A stretch of DNA of 64,000 nt from the NCBI RefSeq assembly GCF_902497555.1, contig NZ_CABVGP010000002.1:694501-758500 (forward strand). Direction: 5' to 3'. This document shows positions 9,195-18,168 of this stretch, one piece after another; the first letter of the stretch is position 1; every line of letters starts with the position of its first letter. The notes under the pieces were generated by a model. That model ran no database searches and was not told where the DNA came from. It saw nothing but the letters and a program-made list of their open reading frames with translations. Both the position numbers and the translations under genes were made by a program. This DNA is from Amycolatopsis camponoti. GTDB lineage: Bacteria; Actinomycetota; Actinomycetes; Mycobacteriales; Pseudonocardiaceae.

Positions 9195-9213
9195 GTGTCC
9201 ACGATGCGGACAC
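9195..9213. promoter_or_regulatory. GTGTCC-N7-GGACAC palindrome
   Basis: Six-base inverted arms separated by 7 bases lie 15 bases upstream of the ilvB -35 element and overlap the longer possible start of the PH-domain gene. It is a candidate operator; the regulator is unknown. Confidence 0.35.
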
Positions 9214-9227
9214 GCCATCCCGCAGAG

Positions 9228-9257
9228 TTGACACCTGAGAGACCTTCGGACTAGCGT
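9228..9257 (+). promoter_or_regulatory. ilvBNC promoter
   Basis: TTGACA (9228-9233), an 18-base spacer and TAGCGT (9252-9257) make a consensus-like promoter. The predicted start falls at 9264-9265, on the GTG of the leader peptide, so the leader would be translated from a leaderless transcript. Confidence 0.65.
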
Positions 9258-9264
9258 CAGCGTC

Positions 9265-9312
9265 GTGACACCGCTGACCGGCCTCGTACTTCCCAAGCGC
9301 GTCGACGCTTAG
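9265..9312 (+). CDS. ilvB leader peptide (attenuator)
   Basis: This 15-codon ORF, GTG to TAG, encodes [15 protein letters not shown] (start Val read as Met). It has three Leu codons (CTG, CTC, CTT) and Val codons GTA and GTC clustered before the stop, with rarer CTT and GTA used next to each other. It sits directly at the predicted transcription start and is followed by mutually pairing segments and a rho-independent terminator ahead of ilvB. This is the classical layout of attenuation by charged leucyl- and valyl-tRNA. The peptide itself probably has no function. The assignment rests on architecture, not on similarity to a known leader. Confidence 0.65.
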   Translation: MTPLTGLVLPKRVDA

Positions 9313-9377
9313 GGAAGACTTTCCGCTGCGTCGACGCGCGAACCCTCGTGCGACCTTACGGTCGGCGAGGGTTTTTT
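9297..9377 (+). terminator. ilvB attenuator: pause hairpin and terminator
   Basis: GCGCGTCGACGC (9297-9308, inside the leader's last codons) pairs perfectly with GCGTCGACGCGC (9328-9339). Downstream, AACCCTCG (9341-9348) plus inner CGACC pairs with GGTCG and CGAGGGTT (9366-9373), followed by a six-T run. Ribosome position on the leader could decide whether the terminator forms before ilvB. Confidence 0.7.
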
Positions 9378-9459
9378 GTTGCCCACGGGAAGAGATTCCC
9401 CGCCCCACCGCACAAAACCGACCCGAACGAGTGACACCGAGACCCACGAGGCAGAACCG

Positions 9460-11343
9460 ATGACCAGTGCCACGTCGCGCAGCGACGCGAAACCCGGGCC
9501 GACGCCCGGAACGCCCGGAGCACGTCCGAAGCCGGCGCCCCCGGCGGGAACCCCGGTGCGCGTCACCGGCGCGCAGTCCCTCGTGCGCTCGCTCGAGGCG
9601 GTCGGCGCCGAGGTGGTCTTCGGCATTCCGGGCGGCACCATCCTGCCCGCCTACGACCCGCTGCTGGACTCGACGAAGGTCCGCCACATCCTGGTCCGCC
9701 ACGAGCAGGGCGCGGGCCACGCCGCCACCGGCTACGCGCAGGCCACCGGCAAGGTCGGCGTCTGCATGGCGACCTCGGGCCCGGGCGCGACCAACCTCGT
9801 CACCCCGCTGGCCGACGCGAACATGGACTCCGTCCCGGTCGTCGCCATCACCGGGCAGCAGTCCCGGGCGCTGATCGGCACCGACGCGTTCCAGGAAGCC
9901 GACATCTGCGGCATCACCATGCCGATCACCAAGCACAACTTCCTCGTCACGGACCCCGCGGAGATCCCGCGGACCATCGCCGAGGCGTTCCACCTGGCTT
10001 CGACGGGACGGCCCGGCCCGGTCCTGGTGGACATCCCCAAGGACGTGCTGCAGGAGATGACCTCGTTCTCCTGGCCGACCGAGCTGCGGCTCCCGGGTTA
10101 CCGCCCGACGCTGCGCCCGCACGGCAAGCAGGTCCGCGAAGCCGCGAAGCTCATCGCGAAGTCGCGCCGCCCGGTGCTCTACGTCGGCGGCGGCGTCATC
10201 AAGGCGGACGCGCACGAGCAGCTGAAGCAGCTCGCCGAGCAGACCGGCATCCCGGTCGTCACGACGCTGATGGCGCGTGGCGCGTTCCCGGACTCGCACC
10301 CGCAGCACCTCGGCATGCCGGGCATGCACGGCTCGGTCGCCGCGGTCGCCTCGATGCAGCGCTCCGACCTCCTGATCGCGCTCGGCGCCCGGTTCGACGA
10401 CCGGGTCACCGGCCAGCTGGAGTCGTTCGCGCCGGACGCCGCGATCGTGCACGCCGACATCGACCCGGCCGAGATCTCCAAGAACCGCAAGGCCGACGTG
10501 CCGATCGTGGGAGACTGCAAGGAGATCATCGGCGAGCTGATCACCGCGGTGACCACGGAGTTCGAGCACGGCGGCAAGCCCGACCTGACCGACTGGTGGA
10601 CGCTGCTCGACGACTGGCGCAAGACCTACCCGGCCGGCTACGAGTGGCCCGACGACGGTTCGCTGTCGCCGCAGTACGTCATCGAGCGGATCGGCGAGCT
10701 CGTCGGCCCGGACGCGGTGTATGCCGCCGGTGTCGGCCAGCACCAGATGTGGGCCGCGCAGTTCGTCAAGTACGAGAACCCGCGCACCTGGATCAACTCC
10801 GGCGGTCTCGGCACCATGGGCTACGCGGTGCCCGCCGCGATGGGCGCGCAGTTCGGCGTCCCCGGCACGCCGGTGTGGGCGATCGACGGCGACGGCTGCT
10901 TCCAGATGACCAACCAGGAGCTGGCCACCTGCGCCATCGAGGGTGCGCCGATCAAGGTCGCCGTCATCAACAACGGCAACCTGGGCATGGTCCGGCAGTG
11001 GCAGAACCTCTTCTACTCGGAGCGGTACTCCAACACCGACCTCGGCACGCACAAGCACCGGATCCCGGACTTCGTGCTGCTGGCCGAGGCCCTGGGTTGT
11101 GCTGGCCTGCGCTGCGAGACGAAGGAAGACGTCGACGCCACCATCCGCCGGGCCATGGAGATCAACGACCGTCCCGTCGTGATCGACTTCGTGGTGGGGA
11201 AGGATGCCCAGGTGTGGCCGATGGTCGCCGCGGGCACCGGCAACGACGAGATCATGGCGGTCCGGGGCATCCGGCCGCTGTTCGACGACGACGAGGTTTC
11301 GGTGGAGACCACGGAAGCCGCCGCGGAAGGTGGCGAGCACTGA
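9460..11343 (+). CDS. ilvB: Acetolactate synthase large subunit
   Basis: This 627-residue ThDP- and FAD-dependent enzyme makes acetolactate or acetohydroxybutyrate, the committed step of Val/Leu/Ile synthesis. The N-terminal 35 residues are Pro-rich. The core starts at [22 protein letters not shown], with catalytic Glu in [15 protein letters not shown]. The FAD-region motif is [10 protein letters not shown], and the ThDP motif runs [14 protein letters not shown] to [15 protein letters not shown] 9460 is chosen because the in-frame upstream TTG lies inside the attenuator terminator. It is followed by ilvN after one base and then ilvC, forming the ilvBNC operon, probably controlled by the upstream attenuator. 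Confidence 0.96.
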   Translation: MTSATSRSDAKPGPTPGTPGARPKPAPPAGTPVRVTGAQSLVRSLEAVGAEVVFGIPGGTILPAYDPLLDSTKVRHILVRHEQGAGHAATGYAQATGKVGVCMATSGPGATNLVTPLADANMDSVPVVAITGQQSRALIGTDAFQEADICGITMPITKHNFLVTDPAEIPRTIAEAFHLASTGRPGPVLVDIPKDVLQEMTSFSWPTELRLPGYRPTLRPHGKQVREAAKLIAKSRRPVLYVGGGVIKADAHEQLKQLAEQTGIPVVTTLMARGAFPDSHPQHLGMPGMHGSVAAVASMQRSDLLIALGARFDDRVTGQLESFAPDAAIVHADIDPAEISKNRKADVPIVGDCKEIIGELITAVTTEFEHGGKPDLTDWWTLLDDWRKTYPAGYEWPDDGSLSPQYVIERIGELVGPDAVYAAGVGQHQMWAAQFVKYENPRTWINSGGLGTMGYAVPAAMGAQFGVPGTPVWAIDGDGCFQMTNQELATCAIEGAPIKVAVINNGNLGMVRQWQNLFYSERYSNTDLGTHKHRIPDFVLLAEALGCAGLRCETKEDVDATIRRAMEINDRPVVIDFVVGKDAQVWPMVAAGTGNDEIMAVRGIRPLFDDDEVSVETTEAAAEGGEH

Positions 11344-11344
11344 G

Positions 11345-11851
11345 ATGACCGTCCACACGCTGAGTGTCCTGGTCGAGAACAAGCCCGGTGTGCTCGCGCG
11401 CGTTTCCGGCCTGTTCTCCCGCCGCGGTTTCAACATCGAGTCCCTCGCCGTCGGGCCCACGGAGAACCCCGAGGTGTCCCGCATGACGATCGTGGTCGCT
11501 GTCGAAGAGCTACCGCTCGAGCAGGTGACCAAACAGCTCAACAAGCTGGTCAACGTGATCAAGATCGTCGAGCTGGAGCAGTCGACCGCCGTGCAGCGCG
11601 AACTGCTGCTCGTGAAGGTTCGCGCCGACAACACCGTGCGCAGCCAGGTCCTCGAAACCGTCCAGCTCTTCCGCGCCAAGGTGGTGGACGTCTCCCCGGA
11701 GGCACTCACCGTCGAGGCCACCGGGACGTCCGACAAGATCGGTGCGCTGCTGCGGATGCTGGAGCCGTATGGCATCCGCGAGCTGGTGCAGTCAGGCATG
11801 GTCGCGGTGGGGCGGGGCGCCCGTTCCATCACCGCCACATCACCGCGTTAA
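11345..11851 (+). CDS. ilvN: Acetolactate synthase small (regulatory) subunit
   Basis: This 168-residue regulatory subunit activates the IlvB catalytic subunit and confers feedback inhibition by valine. The N-terminal ACT domain is plain: HTLSVLVENKPGVLARVSGL, then FSRRGFNIESLAVGPTE. The ACT-like C-terminal domain follows (RELLLVKVRADNTVRSQVLE). The length is normal for the family. The start ATG at 11345 is one base after the ilvB stop, so translation is coupled. A longer open frame starting inside ilvB is rejected as a shadow. Confidence 0.95.
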   Translation: MTVHTLSVLVENKPGVLARVSGLFSRRGFNIESLAVGPTENPEVSRMTIVVAVEELPLEQVTKQLNKLVNVIKIVELEQSTAVQRELLLVKVRADNTVRSQVLETVQLFRAKVVDVSPEALTVEATGTSDKIGALLRMLEPYGIRELVQSGMVAVGRGARSITATSPR

Positions 11852-11859
11852 CGAAGTAA

Positions 11860-12897
<1,038 letters not shown>

Positions 12898-12931
12898 CGC
12901 TTTTCGCAACACAGTCTCATCTCGCAAGACG

Positions 12932-12966
12932 CTGAAGGGGACGCCCGCTCGGGGCGTCCCCTTCAG
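12932..12966 (+). terminator. ilvBNC terminator
   Basis: A perfect 15-bp inverted repeat (CTGAAGGGGACGCCC and its complement) with a 5-base loop lies 34 bases after the ilvC stop. There is no long T run. Confidence 0.7.
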
Positions 12967-12999
12967 TGCGTTCGGTGGTCGTTTCGCTACGCTTGCGAC

Positions 13000-13278
13000 A
13001 TGAGTGAGCAGCCGGTCGACGACAAGGCGCACATCCGGCACCACCTCGACTTCACGAAGGCCGAGTGGATCCGGGCCGAGCCGGAGGGCGTCACCCTCGA
13101 CGACTGCGTCGAGTACGCCTTCATCGAGCACACCGACGGCGTCACCTACACCGCGATGCGGCAGTCGTCGAAGCCCGACGGCGTGATCCTCGTCTTCACG
13201 CCGGGGGAGTGGGACGCGTTCGTCAAGGGCGTCCGCGACGGCGAGTTCGACCTGCCCGAGGATCTCGCCGAGGCCTAG
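13000..13278 (+). CDS. DUF397-like small protein
   Basis: This 92-residue protein resembles the DUF397 family: a DFTKAEWIRAEPEG N-terminal strand, a DDCVEYAF Cys-containing core, then SKPDGVILVFTPGEWDAFVKGVRDGEFD, which matches the family's typical ...P.l.f...eW.aFv.gvk.gefd ending. DUF397 proteins are abundant in actinomycetes, usually beside XRE-type regulators, and their role is poorly defined. No XRE partner is present here. Its stop overlaps the stop of the convergent NTF2-like gene (CTAG, 13275-13278). Confidence 0.8.
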   Translation: MSEQPVDDKAHIRHHLDFTKAEWIRAEPEGVTLDDCVEYAFIEHTDGVTYTAMRQSSKPDGVILVFTPGEWDAFVKGVRDGEFDLPEDLAEA

Positions 13279-14138
13279 AGCTTCGCCGCCAGCGCGGGGA
13301 TCGTGCCGAGGTCGCCGGCGATGCCGAGGTGGTCACCGTAGTCGCGGGACTCGACGACCAGGCCGTCGCGCACGCGCATCGAGAAGATGTTGGCGATCCG
13401 CACCGGCTTCCCGGCGTATTCGCCCTGGTAGGCGAACTCGCCGATCAGCACCTCCGGATCGGTGCCCCGGTAGGTGACGAGGTCGGCGACCGCGAAGCCC
13501 GGGTTCATCGCCTTGCCCGCCTGGAAGTGCTCGCGGATCTCGTCGCGCGTCCGGATCACCGCGGAGCCCGGCAGGAACGGGTGCGTGACGTGGGTTTCTT
13601 CCGCGTACAGCTCGGGCAGCTCGTCCCAGCGCCCGCCCGCGACTCCGAAGACGAGCCGTTCGAGCACTGTGTCCGCGCTTTCCGGCGTGACGGCGGACAG
13701 CTCGCGCGGCGGCGCCTGCTCGTAAGCCCCGGCCAGCTGGCCGACGCCGTCGCGGATTGCGGCGAGCCGCAGGTAGTCGTGGTAGTCGCGGGAATGGACG
13801 ATCAGGCCGTCCCGGATGCGCAGCACCTGGATGTTGGCCGTCGTAGTCGTCCGGCCGGTTTCGACGGACTCGGCGTCGTAGTCGTATTCGGCGACGATCA
13901 CCTCGGGGTCCGTGGTCTCGTGGACGACCACGTTCTTGCGCTTGAGCCGGACCGCCCCGGCGAGGACACCGGTGAACCGCTCGTGGACGGCGGCGCGGCC
14001 GTCCAGGCGCGTCGGGCGTGGCACGGCCTGGGGATGCTCGACGACGGTGTCTTCGGCGTAGAGCGCGGACAGCTCGCCGAACCGTCCTTCGCTGATGCCG
14101 TCGGACAGGGCGGCGAAGACGTCGCGGGGGTTGGTCAT
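13275..14138 (-). CDS. Tandem SnoaL/NTF2-like domain protein
   Basis: This 287-residue cytosolic protein is made of two SnoaL-like (NTF2 superfamily) domains. Domain 1 covers about residues 1-125 (LSALYAEDTVVEHP ... VLRIRDGLIVHSRDYHDYLRLA) and domain 2 about 150-280 (LPELYAEETHVTHP ... SMRVRDGLVVESRDYGDHLGIA). The duplicated RDGLIVHSRDYHDY / RDGLVVESRDYGDH motif shows an internal duplication. Such folds bind small hydrophobic ligands or act as isomerases; no substrate can be named. A GGGAG ribosome site precedes ATG 14138, and a long palindrome (14160-14203) lies just upstream. Confidence 0.85.
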   Translation of the reverse strand: MTNPRDVFAALSDGISEGRFGELSALYAEDTVVEHPQAVPRPTRLDGRAAVHERFTGVLAGAVRLKRKNVVVHETTDPEVIVAEYDYDAESVETGRTTTTANIQVLRIRDGLIVHSRDYHDYLRLAAIRDGVGQLAGAYEQAPPRELSAVTPESADTVLERLVFGVAGGRWDELPELYAEETHVTHPFLPGSAVIRTRDEIREHFQAGKAMNPGFAVADLVTYRGTDPEVLIGEFAYQGEYAGKPVRIANIFSMRVRDGLVVESRDYGDHLGIAGDLGTIPALAAKL

Positions 14139-14159
14139 GGATTCTCCCAGTAGGCAAAA

Positions 14160-14203
14160 CGGAGTCTGTAGTCCGTCTTTGACGATACGGACTCCAGACT
14201 CCG
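14160..14203. promoter_or_regulatory. Nested palindrome between ankyrin gene end and NTF2-like gene start
   Basis: CGGAGTCTG and CAGACTCCG flank an inner AGTCCGT/ACGGACT pair around a 10-base loop. On the minus strand it is followed by TTTT, so it could terminate the ankyrin gene. It also sits where an operator of the NTF2-like gene would lie. Confidence 0.5.
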
Positions 14204-14208
14204 GTTGT

Positions 14209-15537
14209 CTACAGGGAACGCAGGAGGTCGCGGGCGGCCGGCTGCTCGCACACCTCGGCCCACTTCTCCGGGGTGCTGCCGAAGAGCGCGTCGCGGGCCT
14301 CGAGGTCGGCGCCGTTCTCGACGAGGACGCGGACCGCCTCCAGGTGCCCGGACTGCGCGGCGAGGTGCAGGGCCGTGACGCCTTCGCCGTGGTTCGGGCC
14401 GCCGAAGGTACCGAGGTGGTTCACGTCGGCGCCGAGGTCGAGGAGCGTGCGGATCGCGGCGCCGCGCCCGGTCGCCGCCGCCCAGGTCAGGGCCGTGCCG
14501 CGGTAGACGTCGGCGTCCACGGCGGCGCCCCGCTCGACGAGCGTGCGCAGCGCCCGCGTGCGGTCGTTGCGCGCCGCCCACGACAGGGCTTCGTTCTTGG
14601 CCTCGACGGGGTCGTCGGCCGGGTGCCAGGCCGGGAAACCGCTGTGCGGGCGGTAGAAGCCCCGGTGTGCGCCGGCCGCGGGGTGACCCGGGCGCAGGAG
14701 CTCGTCGAGCAGGTCCGCGTCGCCGAGCCCGGCCGCGACGCGCAGGTTGCCGGGTGCCCGGCTGTGGAGCGCGAGCTTCTCCGCGGCCTCGCGGTGACCC
14801 CAGAACAGCGCGACGACCAGGGGGGTGCCGCCGTCGCCGCGGGCGGAGACGTCGACCGGTGCGCCCGCGTCGAGCAGCAGGTCGAGCAGGAGCGGGAGGT
14901 TGCTGTACGCGGCCTGGTGCAGCGGCGTCCAGCCGTGGACGTTGCCGCGGGCCGGATCGGCGCCGTGGTCGAGGAGGATCTTGCTGAGCCGCTCGTCGCA
15001 GGTGGCGCCGGCCATGCCGAGCAGGTCGTTGCCGTTGGTGCCGCGGGCGGTGACGAGCCCGGGGAACTCGCCGAGGAGCCTTTTCAGGGCTTCGGGGTCT
15101 CGTGCTTCGACCGCGCGGTACGCCCGCGCGAACGGCTCTCCACTGTCCACAAGGGACTTGACGTGGTCGCGGAGTGTGCGCCAGGAAACGAAACCGTGCT
15201 CGCGGGCGACGACCACGAGTGCGCCGTCCCGGTTCAGTGGCTGTCCCCAGCGCTCGAACGGCTCTTGCGCACCGGGGGTGTCGTCCTCGGCGGACGCGAG
15301 CAGGCCGAGCGCGCGTTCGGCGTAGTAGTGGACGTCCTGGTGGTACGGGTGCTGCAGCGTTTCGCCGTGTTCCGTGACGCGCCGGACGTACGCCTGGAGC
15401 TTCGGCCAGCTCGGGAAACCGTGGTCGCGGGCGATCCGGAACTGCGCTTCGGAGAGCTTGACGCCTTCGGCGCGGGCGAGGTCCTTCGCGCGTTTGCGGA
15501 GCTGGTCCAGGCTGGGTTCGGCGGGCAGCGTGCCCAT
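14209..15537 (-). CDS. Ankyrin repeat protein
   Basis: This 442-residue cytosolic protein has an N-terminal SLDQLRKRAKDLARA ... ARDHGFPSWPKLQAYVRR region typical of actinobacterial ankyrin proteins. From about residue 150 it carries ankyrin repeats, e.g. NGNDLLGMAG, HGWTPLHQAAYSNLPLLLDLL, GTALTWAAATGRGAAIRTLL and EGVTALHLAAQSGHLEAVRVL. Ankyrin repeats mediate protein binding and the partner is unknown. A strong ribosome site (GGAAAGGAGG) precedes ATG 15537; the longer frame from 15576 lacks one. Confidence 0.88.
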   Translation of the reverse strand: MGTLPAEPSLDQLRKRAKDLARAEGVKLSEAQFRIARDHGFPSWPKLQAYVRRVTEHGETLQHPYHQDVHYYAERALGLLASAEDDTPGAQEPFERWGQPLNRDGALVVVAREHGFVSWRTLRDHVKSLVDSGEPFARAYRAVEARDPEALKRLLGEFPGLVTARGTNGNDLLGMAGATCDERLSKILLDHGADPARGNVHGWTPLHQAAYSNLPLLLDLLLDAGAPVDVSARGDGGTPLVVALFWGHREAAEKLALHSRAPGNLRVAAGLGDADLLDELLRPGHPAAGAHRGFYRPHSGFPAWHPADDPVEAKNEALSWAARNDRTRALRTLVERGAAVDADVYRGTALTWAAATGRGAAIRTLLDLGADVNHLGTFGGPNHGEGVTALHLAAQSGHLEAVRVLVENGADLEARDALFGSTPEKWAEVCEQPAARDLLRSL

Positions 15538-15684
15538 GGTGCCTCCTTTCCTCGAGCGCCCGTGGTCCGCCGGCACCGGGCAGGAAAGAAGGTGCGGAGC
15601 TGGTGGTGCGGTGCTGCGGGGGTGGGCTCGGCCCTTTCCGCGGACGGGACGCGGCCCTCACCGCGTCCCGCCAGCGTACCTCGA

Positions 15685-16497
15685 TCACGGCAGGAGATCG
15701 GCCAGCCTGCGGTAGGAATCCGGGGTGCGGGCCAGTACCTGGACGCAGACGTGGTCGGCGCCCGCGTCGAGGTGGGCCCGGATCCGGTCGGCCACCGCCG
15801 GTTCGCCGGTCGCGACGACGGCGTCGACCAGGCGGTCGCTGCCGCCGTCGGCCAGGTCCTCCTCCGTGAAGCCGAGCCGGCGCAGGTTCACCTGGTGGTG
15901 CGGCGCCTGCCGGACGTAGAGATCCACGTGCTCCCGGGCCACCGAAGGGGAATCGTCCAGGACCACGGCCTGTTCGACCGCCAGGTACTTGTCCGGCCCG
16001 AGCCGTTCCCGGGCCGACGCCGTGTGCTCCGGCGGGACGAAGTACGGGTGGGCACCGTCGGTGCGCTCGGCCGCCAGGTCCAGCAGCTTCGGGCCCAGCG
16101 CCGCGAGGACCCGGCGGGGTCGCGGGGACGGCTGCGGCAACCCCGGCAGCTCGGCCGCGTCCATCCCGTCGAGGTACTCGCGCAGGGCCGTCAGCGGTCG
16201 CGCGCCCGGCCGGTGCCCGCCGAGGCCCGCGATGAACCGGCCCGGGTAGGCCTCGCCCAACGCGCGGATGGCGCCTTCCGCCGCGAGTGGAGAGCGCTGG
16301 TCGAACCGCGCGACCCCGGTGGCGACGGTCAGCTTCGACGTCGCCGCGAGCAGCAACCCCGCCTGCGTGAACGCCTCCCGGCCGGCGTACTCGCCGAACC
16401 AAATCGCGTCGAAGCCGAGTTCCTCCACTTCGGCGGCTGTTTCGCGCAGCTCGGTGATCGGGGCGCCGTCGAAGAACCGCCAGATCCCCACGCTCAT
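15685..16497 (-). CDS. F420-type luciferase-like (LLM) oxidoreductase
   Basis: This 270-residue protein is of the luciferase-like monooxygenase fold, in the actinobacterial subgroup usually annotated as TIGR03620 F420-dependent LLM enzymes. It shows ELGFDAIWFGEYAGREAF near the N terminus, a conserved YPGRFIAGLGGH segment and LAALGPKMLDL-like spacing (VLAALGPKLLDLAAERTDGAHPY, split at LAAERTDGAHPY). F420 use is a family inference, supported by the cofC gene in this window. Its start overlaps the stop of the paralogous gene upstream (ATGA, 16494-16497), so the two are co-translated. The substrate is unknown. Confidence 0.87.
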   Translation of the reverse strand: MSVGIWRFFDGAPITELRETAAEVEELGFDAIWFGEYAGREAFTQAGLLLAATSKLTVATGVARFDQRSPLAAEGAIRALGEAYPGRFIAGLGGHRPGARPLTALREYLDGMDAAELPGLPQPSPRPRRVLAALGPKLLDLAAERTDGAHPYFVPPEHTASARERLGPDKYLAVEQAVVLDDSPSVAREHVDLYVRQAPHHQVNLRRLGFTEEDLADGGSDRLVDAVVATGEPAVADRIRAHLDAGADHVCVQVLARTPDSYRRLADLLP

Positions 16498-17393
16498 CGG
16501 AGCACCTCCGGGGCCAGGTCGAGCAGGACGTCCACAGTGGACTCGGAGGTGACCGCCGACGGGGTCAGCAGCACGTGGTCCGCGCCCGCGTCGAGCAGCT
16601 CGTCCAGGCGCTTCGCGATGGTGCCGGCGTCACCCCACAGGACGAGGTCGTCGACGAAGCGGTCGCTCGGCCCGGCGATGTCGGAATCGGTGTAGCCGAG
16701 CCGTTTCCAGCCCGCGAGGTAGACCGTGACGGAGTACTCGCGCGACTGCGCGACGCGGCGCCGCACGCTCTCGCGGGCGTCCTCGCGGCTGCCGAGCAGC
16801 ACGGTCTGCTGCGGGATCAGCAGCTTGTCCGGCCCGAGGATTTCCCGCGCGTACGGCGTGTGCGAGACCGGCTGGGCGAACGGGTGCGCGCCGTCGGCGT
16901 GGTCGCGCGACAGCTCCAGCATCCGCGGCCCGACGGCGGCCAGCACGCGCGGAAACGCCACCGGCGAGGGGCTTTCGGCCGCTGCGGTGTCCATTTCGGA
17001 CAGATAGTCCCGCATCCGGTCGATCGGCCGGTAGTCCTCGCCGAGCTTCGCGGCCTGGAACGCGTGCCCGACGCCGATGCCGAGCACGAACCGGCCCGGG
17101 TGGGCCCGGGCGAGCGTCGCCCCGCCCTTGTGCGCGGTCGTCCCGCGCCGCAGCCAGGTGTTCGCGATGCCGGTGCCGAGCACGACGTCCGGCACCGAAG
17201 CGAGCAGGTCGCCGAAGTGGGCGAACACCTCGCGGGAGCCGGGTCCTTCGCCGCTCCACACCGAGCGGTAGCCGGCGCCGGCGAGACGGCGGGTGGCCGC
17301 GCGCTCGACGTCCGGGGGTGGTTGCAGGGGCGCGCTCGGCAGCCAGGCGCCGATCGCGCCGAGCCGGGCCCGCGTGTCTTCGACCAGGGTCAT
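16494..17393 (-). CDS. F420-type luciferase-like (LLM) oxidoreductase
   Basis: This 299-residue LLM-fold enzyme is paralogous to the following gene: RSVWSGEGPGSREVF corresponds to DAIWFGEYAGREAF, and PGRFVLGIGVGHAFQ, VLAAVGPRMLELSRDHADG and LDAGADHVLLTPSAV match equivalent blocks. It is the first gene of a two-gene operon. Its promoter region shares the intergenic space with the divergent TetR gene, which contains two palindromic operator-like sites, so TetR control is likely. The two paralogues may form a heteromer or act on related substrates. Confidence 0.87.
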   Translation of the reverse strand: MTLVEDTRARLGAIGAWLPSAPLQPPPDVERAATRRLAGAGYRSVWSGEGPGSREVFAHFGDLLASVPDVVLGTGIANTWLRRGTTAHKGGATLARAHPGRFVLGIGVGHAFQAAKLGEDYRPIDRMRDYLSEMDTAAAESPSPVAFPRVLAAVGPRMLELSRDHADGAHPFAQPVSHTPYAREILGPDKLLIPQQTVLLGSREDARESVRRRVAQSREYSVTVYLAGWKRLGYTDSDIAGPSDRFVDDLVLWGDAGTIAKRLDELLDAGADHVLLTPSAVTSESTVDVLLDLAPEVLR

Positions 17394-17414
17394 CCTCGTT
17401 CCCTCCAGTAATAT

Positions 17415-17451
17415 GAGGCTGCCTCCGGTTAATATACGGAGGCAGCCTCCG
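17415..17451. promoter_or_regulatory. Two palindromic TetR-type operators
   Basis: GAGGCTGCCTC (17415-17425) and CGGAGGCAGCCTCCG (17437-17451) are both odd-centred GAGGC-N-GCCTC palindromes. They are also inverted relative to one another around an AT-rich TTAATATA core that offers -10 elements in both directions. This is the expected binding region of the adjacent TetR protein. Confidence 0.7.
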
Positions 17452-17480
17452 ATTGGCTACCCGGTAGGGTCGGAAGGGCG

Positions 17481-18044
17481 ATGACCGAAGTGAAGCCGAT
17501 GCGCGCGGACGCCCGCCGCAACTACGAGCGCCTCCTGGAAGAGGCGCAGCACGCCTTCGCCGAGCACGGCGTCGAGGCGTCGCTGGAAGACATCGCGCGC
17601 CGCGCCGGGGTCGGCATCGGCACGCTCTACCGGCACTTCCCGACGCGGGAGGCCCTGCTCGAGACGCTGCTGCGGGCCCGGTTCGACGCCCAGGCCGAGC
17701 GCGCGCGTGAACTGCTCACCGATCCCGGGCCCCTGGCCGCGCTGCAGACCTGGCTGGCCGGGCTCGGCGACGCCACCGGCACGTTCCGCGGCCTGGTGGA
17801 ACTGACCGCCGACGCGCTCAGCGACGAATCATCCCGTTTGTACGCGTCGTGCCACGCCATGCGTGAGGCCGGTTCCCATCTGGTGGAACGCGCGAAACGC
17901 GAAGGCGAGCTTCGCGCCGACGTCACGACGAACGAGCTCCTTCTCTTGCTGCACGCGGCATCCTGGGCGGGTGGGCACCTGCCGGGCCCGGGAGGCATGC
18001 AGCGCCTCCTGGCTCTTGTTTTCGAGGGATTACGAGCGAGTTAA
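17481..18044 (+). CDS. TetR family transcriptional regulator
   Basis: This 187-residue repressor has an N-terminal helix-turn-helix of TetR type: YERLLEEAQHAFAEHG, then VEASLEDIARRAGVGIGTLY and RHFPTREALLETLL (residues about 13-65). The C-terminal ligand-binding domain is TetR_C33-like. It is divergent from the LLM operon with two palindromes between them, the usual arrangement for a local repressor released by a substrate of the neighbouring enzymes. ATG 17481 is preceded by GGAAGGGCG as ribosome site. Confidence 0.92.
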   Translation: MTEVKPMRADARRNYERLLEEAQHAFAEHGVEASLEDIARRAGVGIGTLYRHFPTREALLETLLRARFDAQAERARELLTDPGPLAALQTWLAGLGDATGTFRGLVELTADALSDESSRLYASCHAMREAGSHLVERAKREGELRADVTTNELLLLLHAASWAGGHLPGPGGMQRLLALVFEGLRAS

Positions 18045-18168
18045 CACCGTGAGAAGCCAGCAGGTGGCCCAGCGGGTTAAACTCCGCCTCGACCGGGGCA
18101 CAACGGCGTGCTGAGACCCTTATGTCGACCCAAAGCGTCCTGGAAGACCAGATAGTGGGAGCCGCATC

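Noticed and set aside
9376..9459. Longer ilvB from TTG 9376
   Set aside because: The TTG lies in the T run of the attenuator terminator and the added residues are not family-like.
9043..11838. 931-codon minus-strand frame across ilvB and ilvN
   Set aside because: Antisense to two certain genes; composition is that of a shadow.
18049..18117. 21-codon upstream ORF before serA (V..QRVKLRLDRGTTAC)
   Set aside because: No ribosome site or suitable -10 for a leaderless start, no serine-codon run and no terminator after it.
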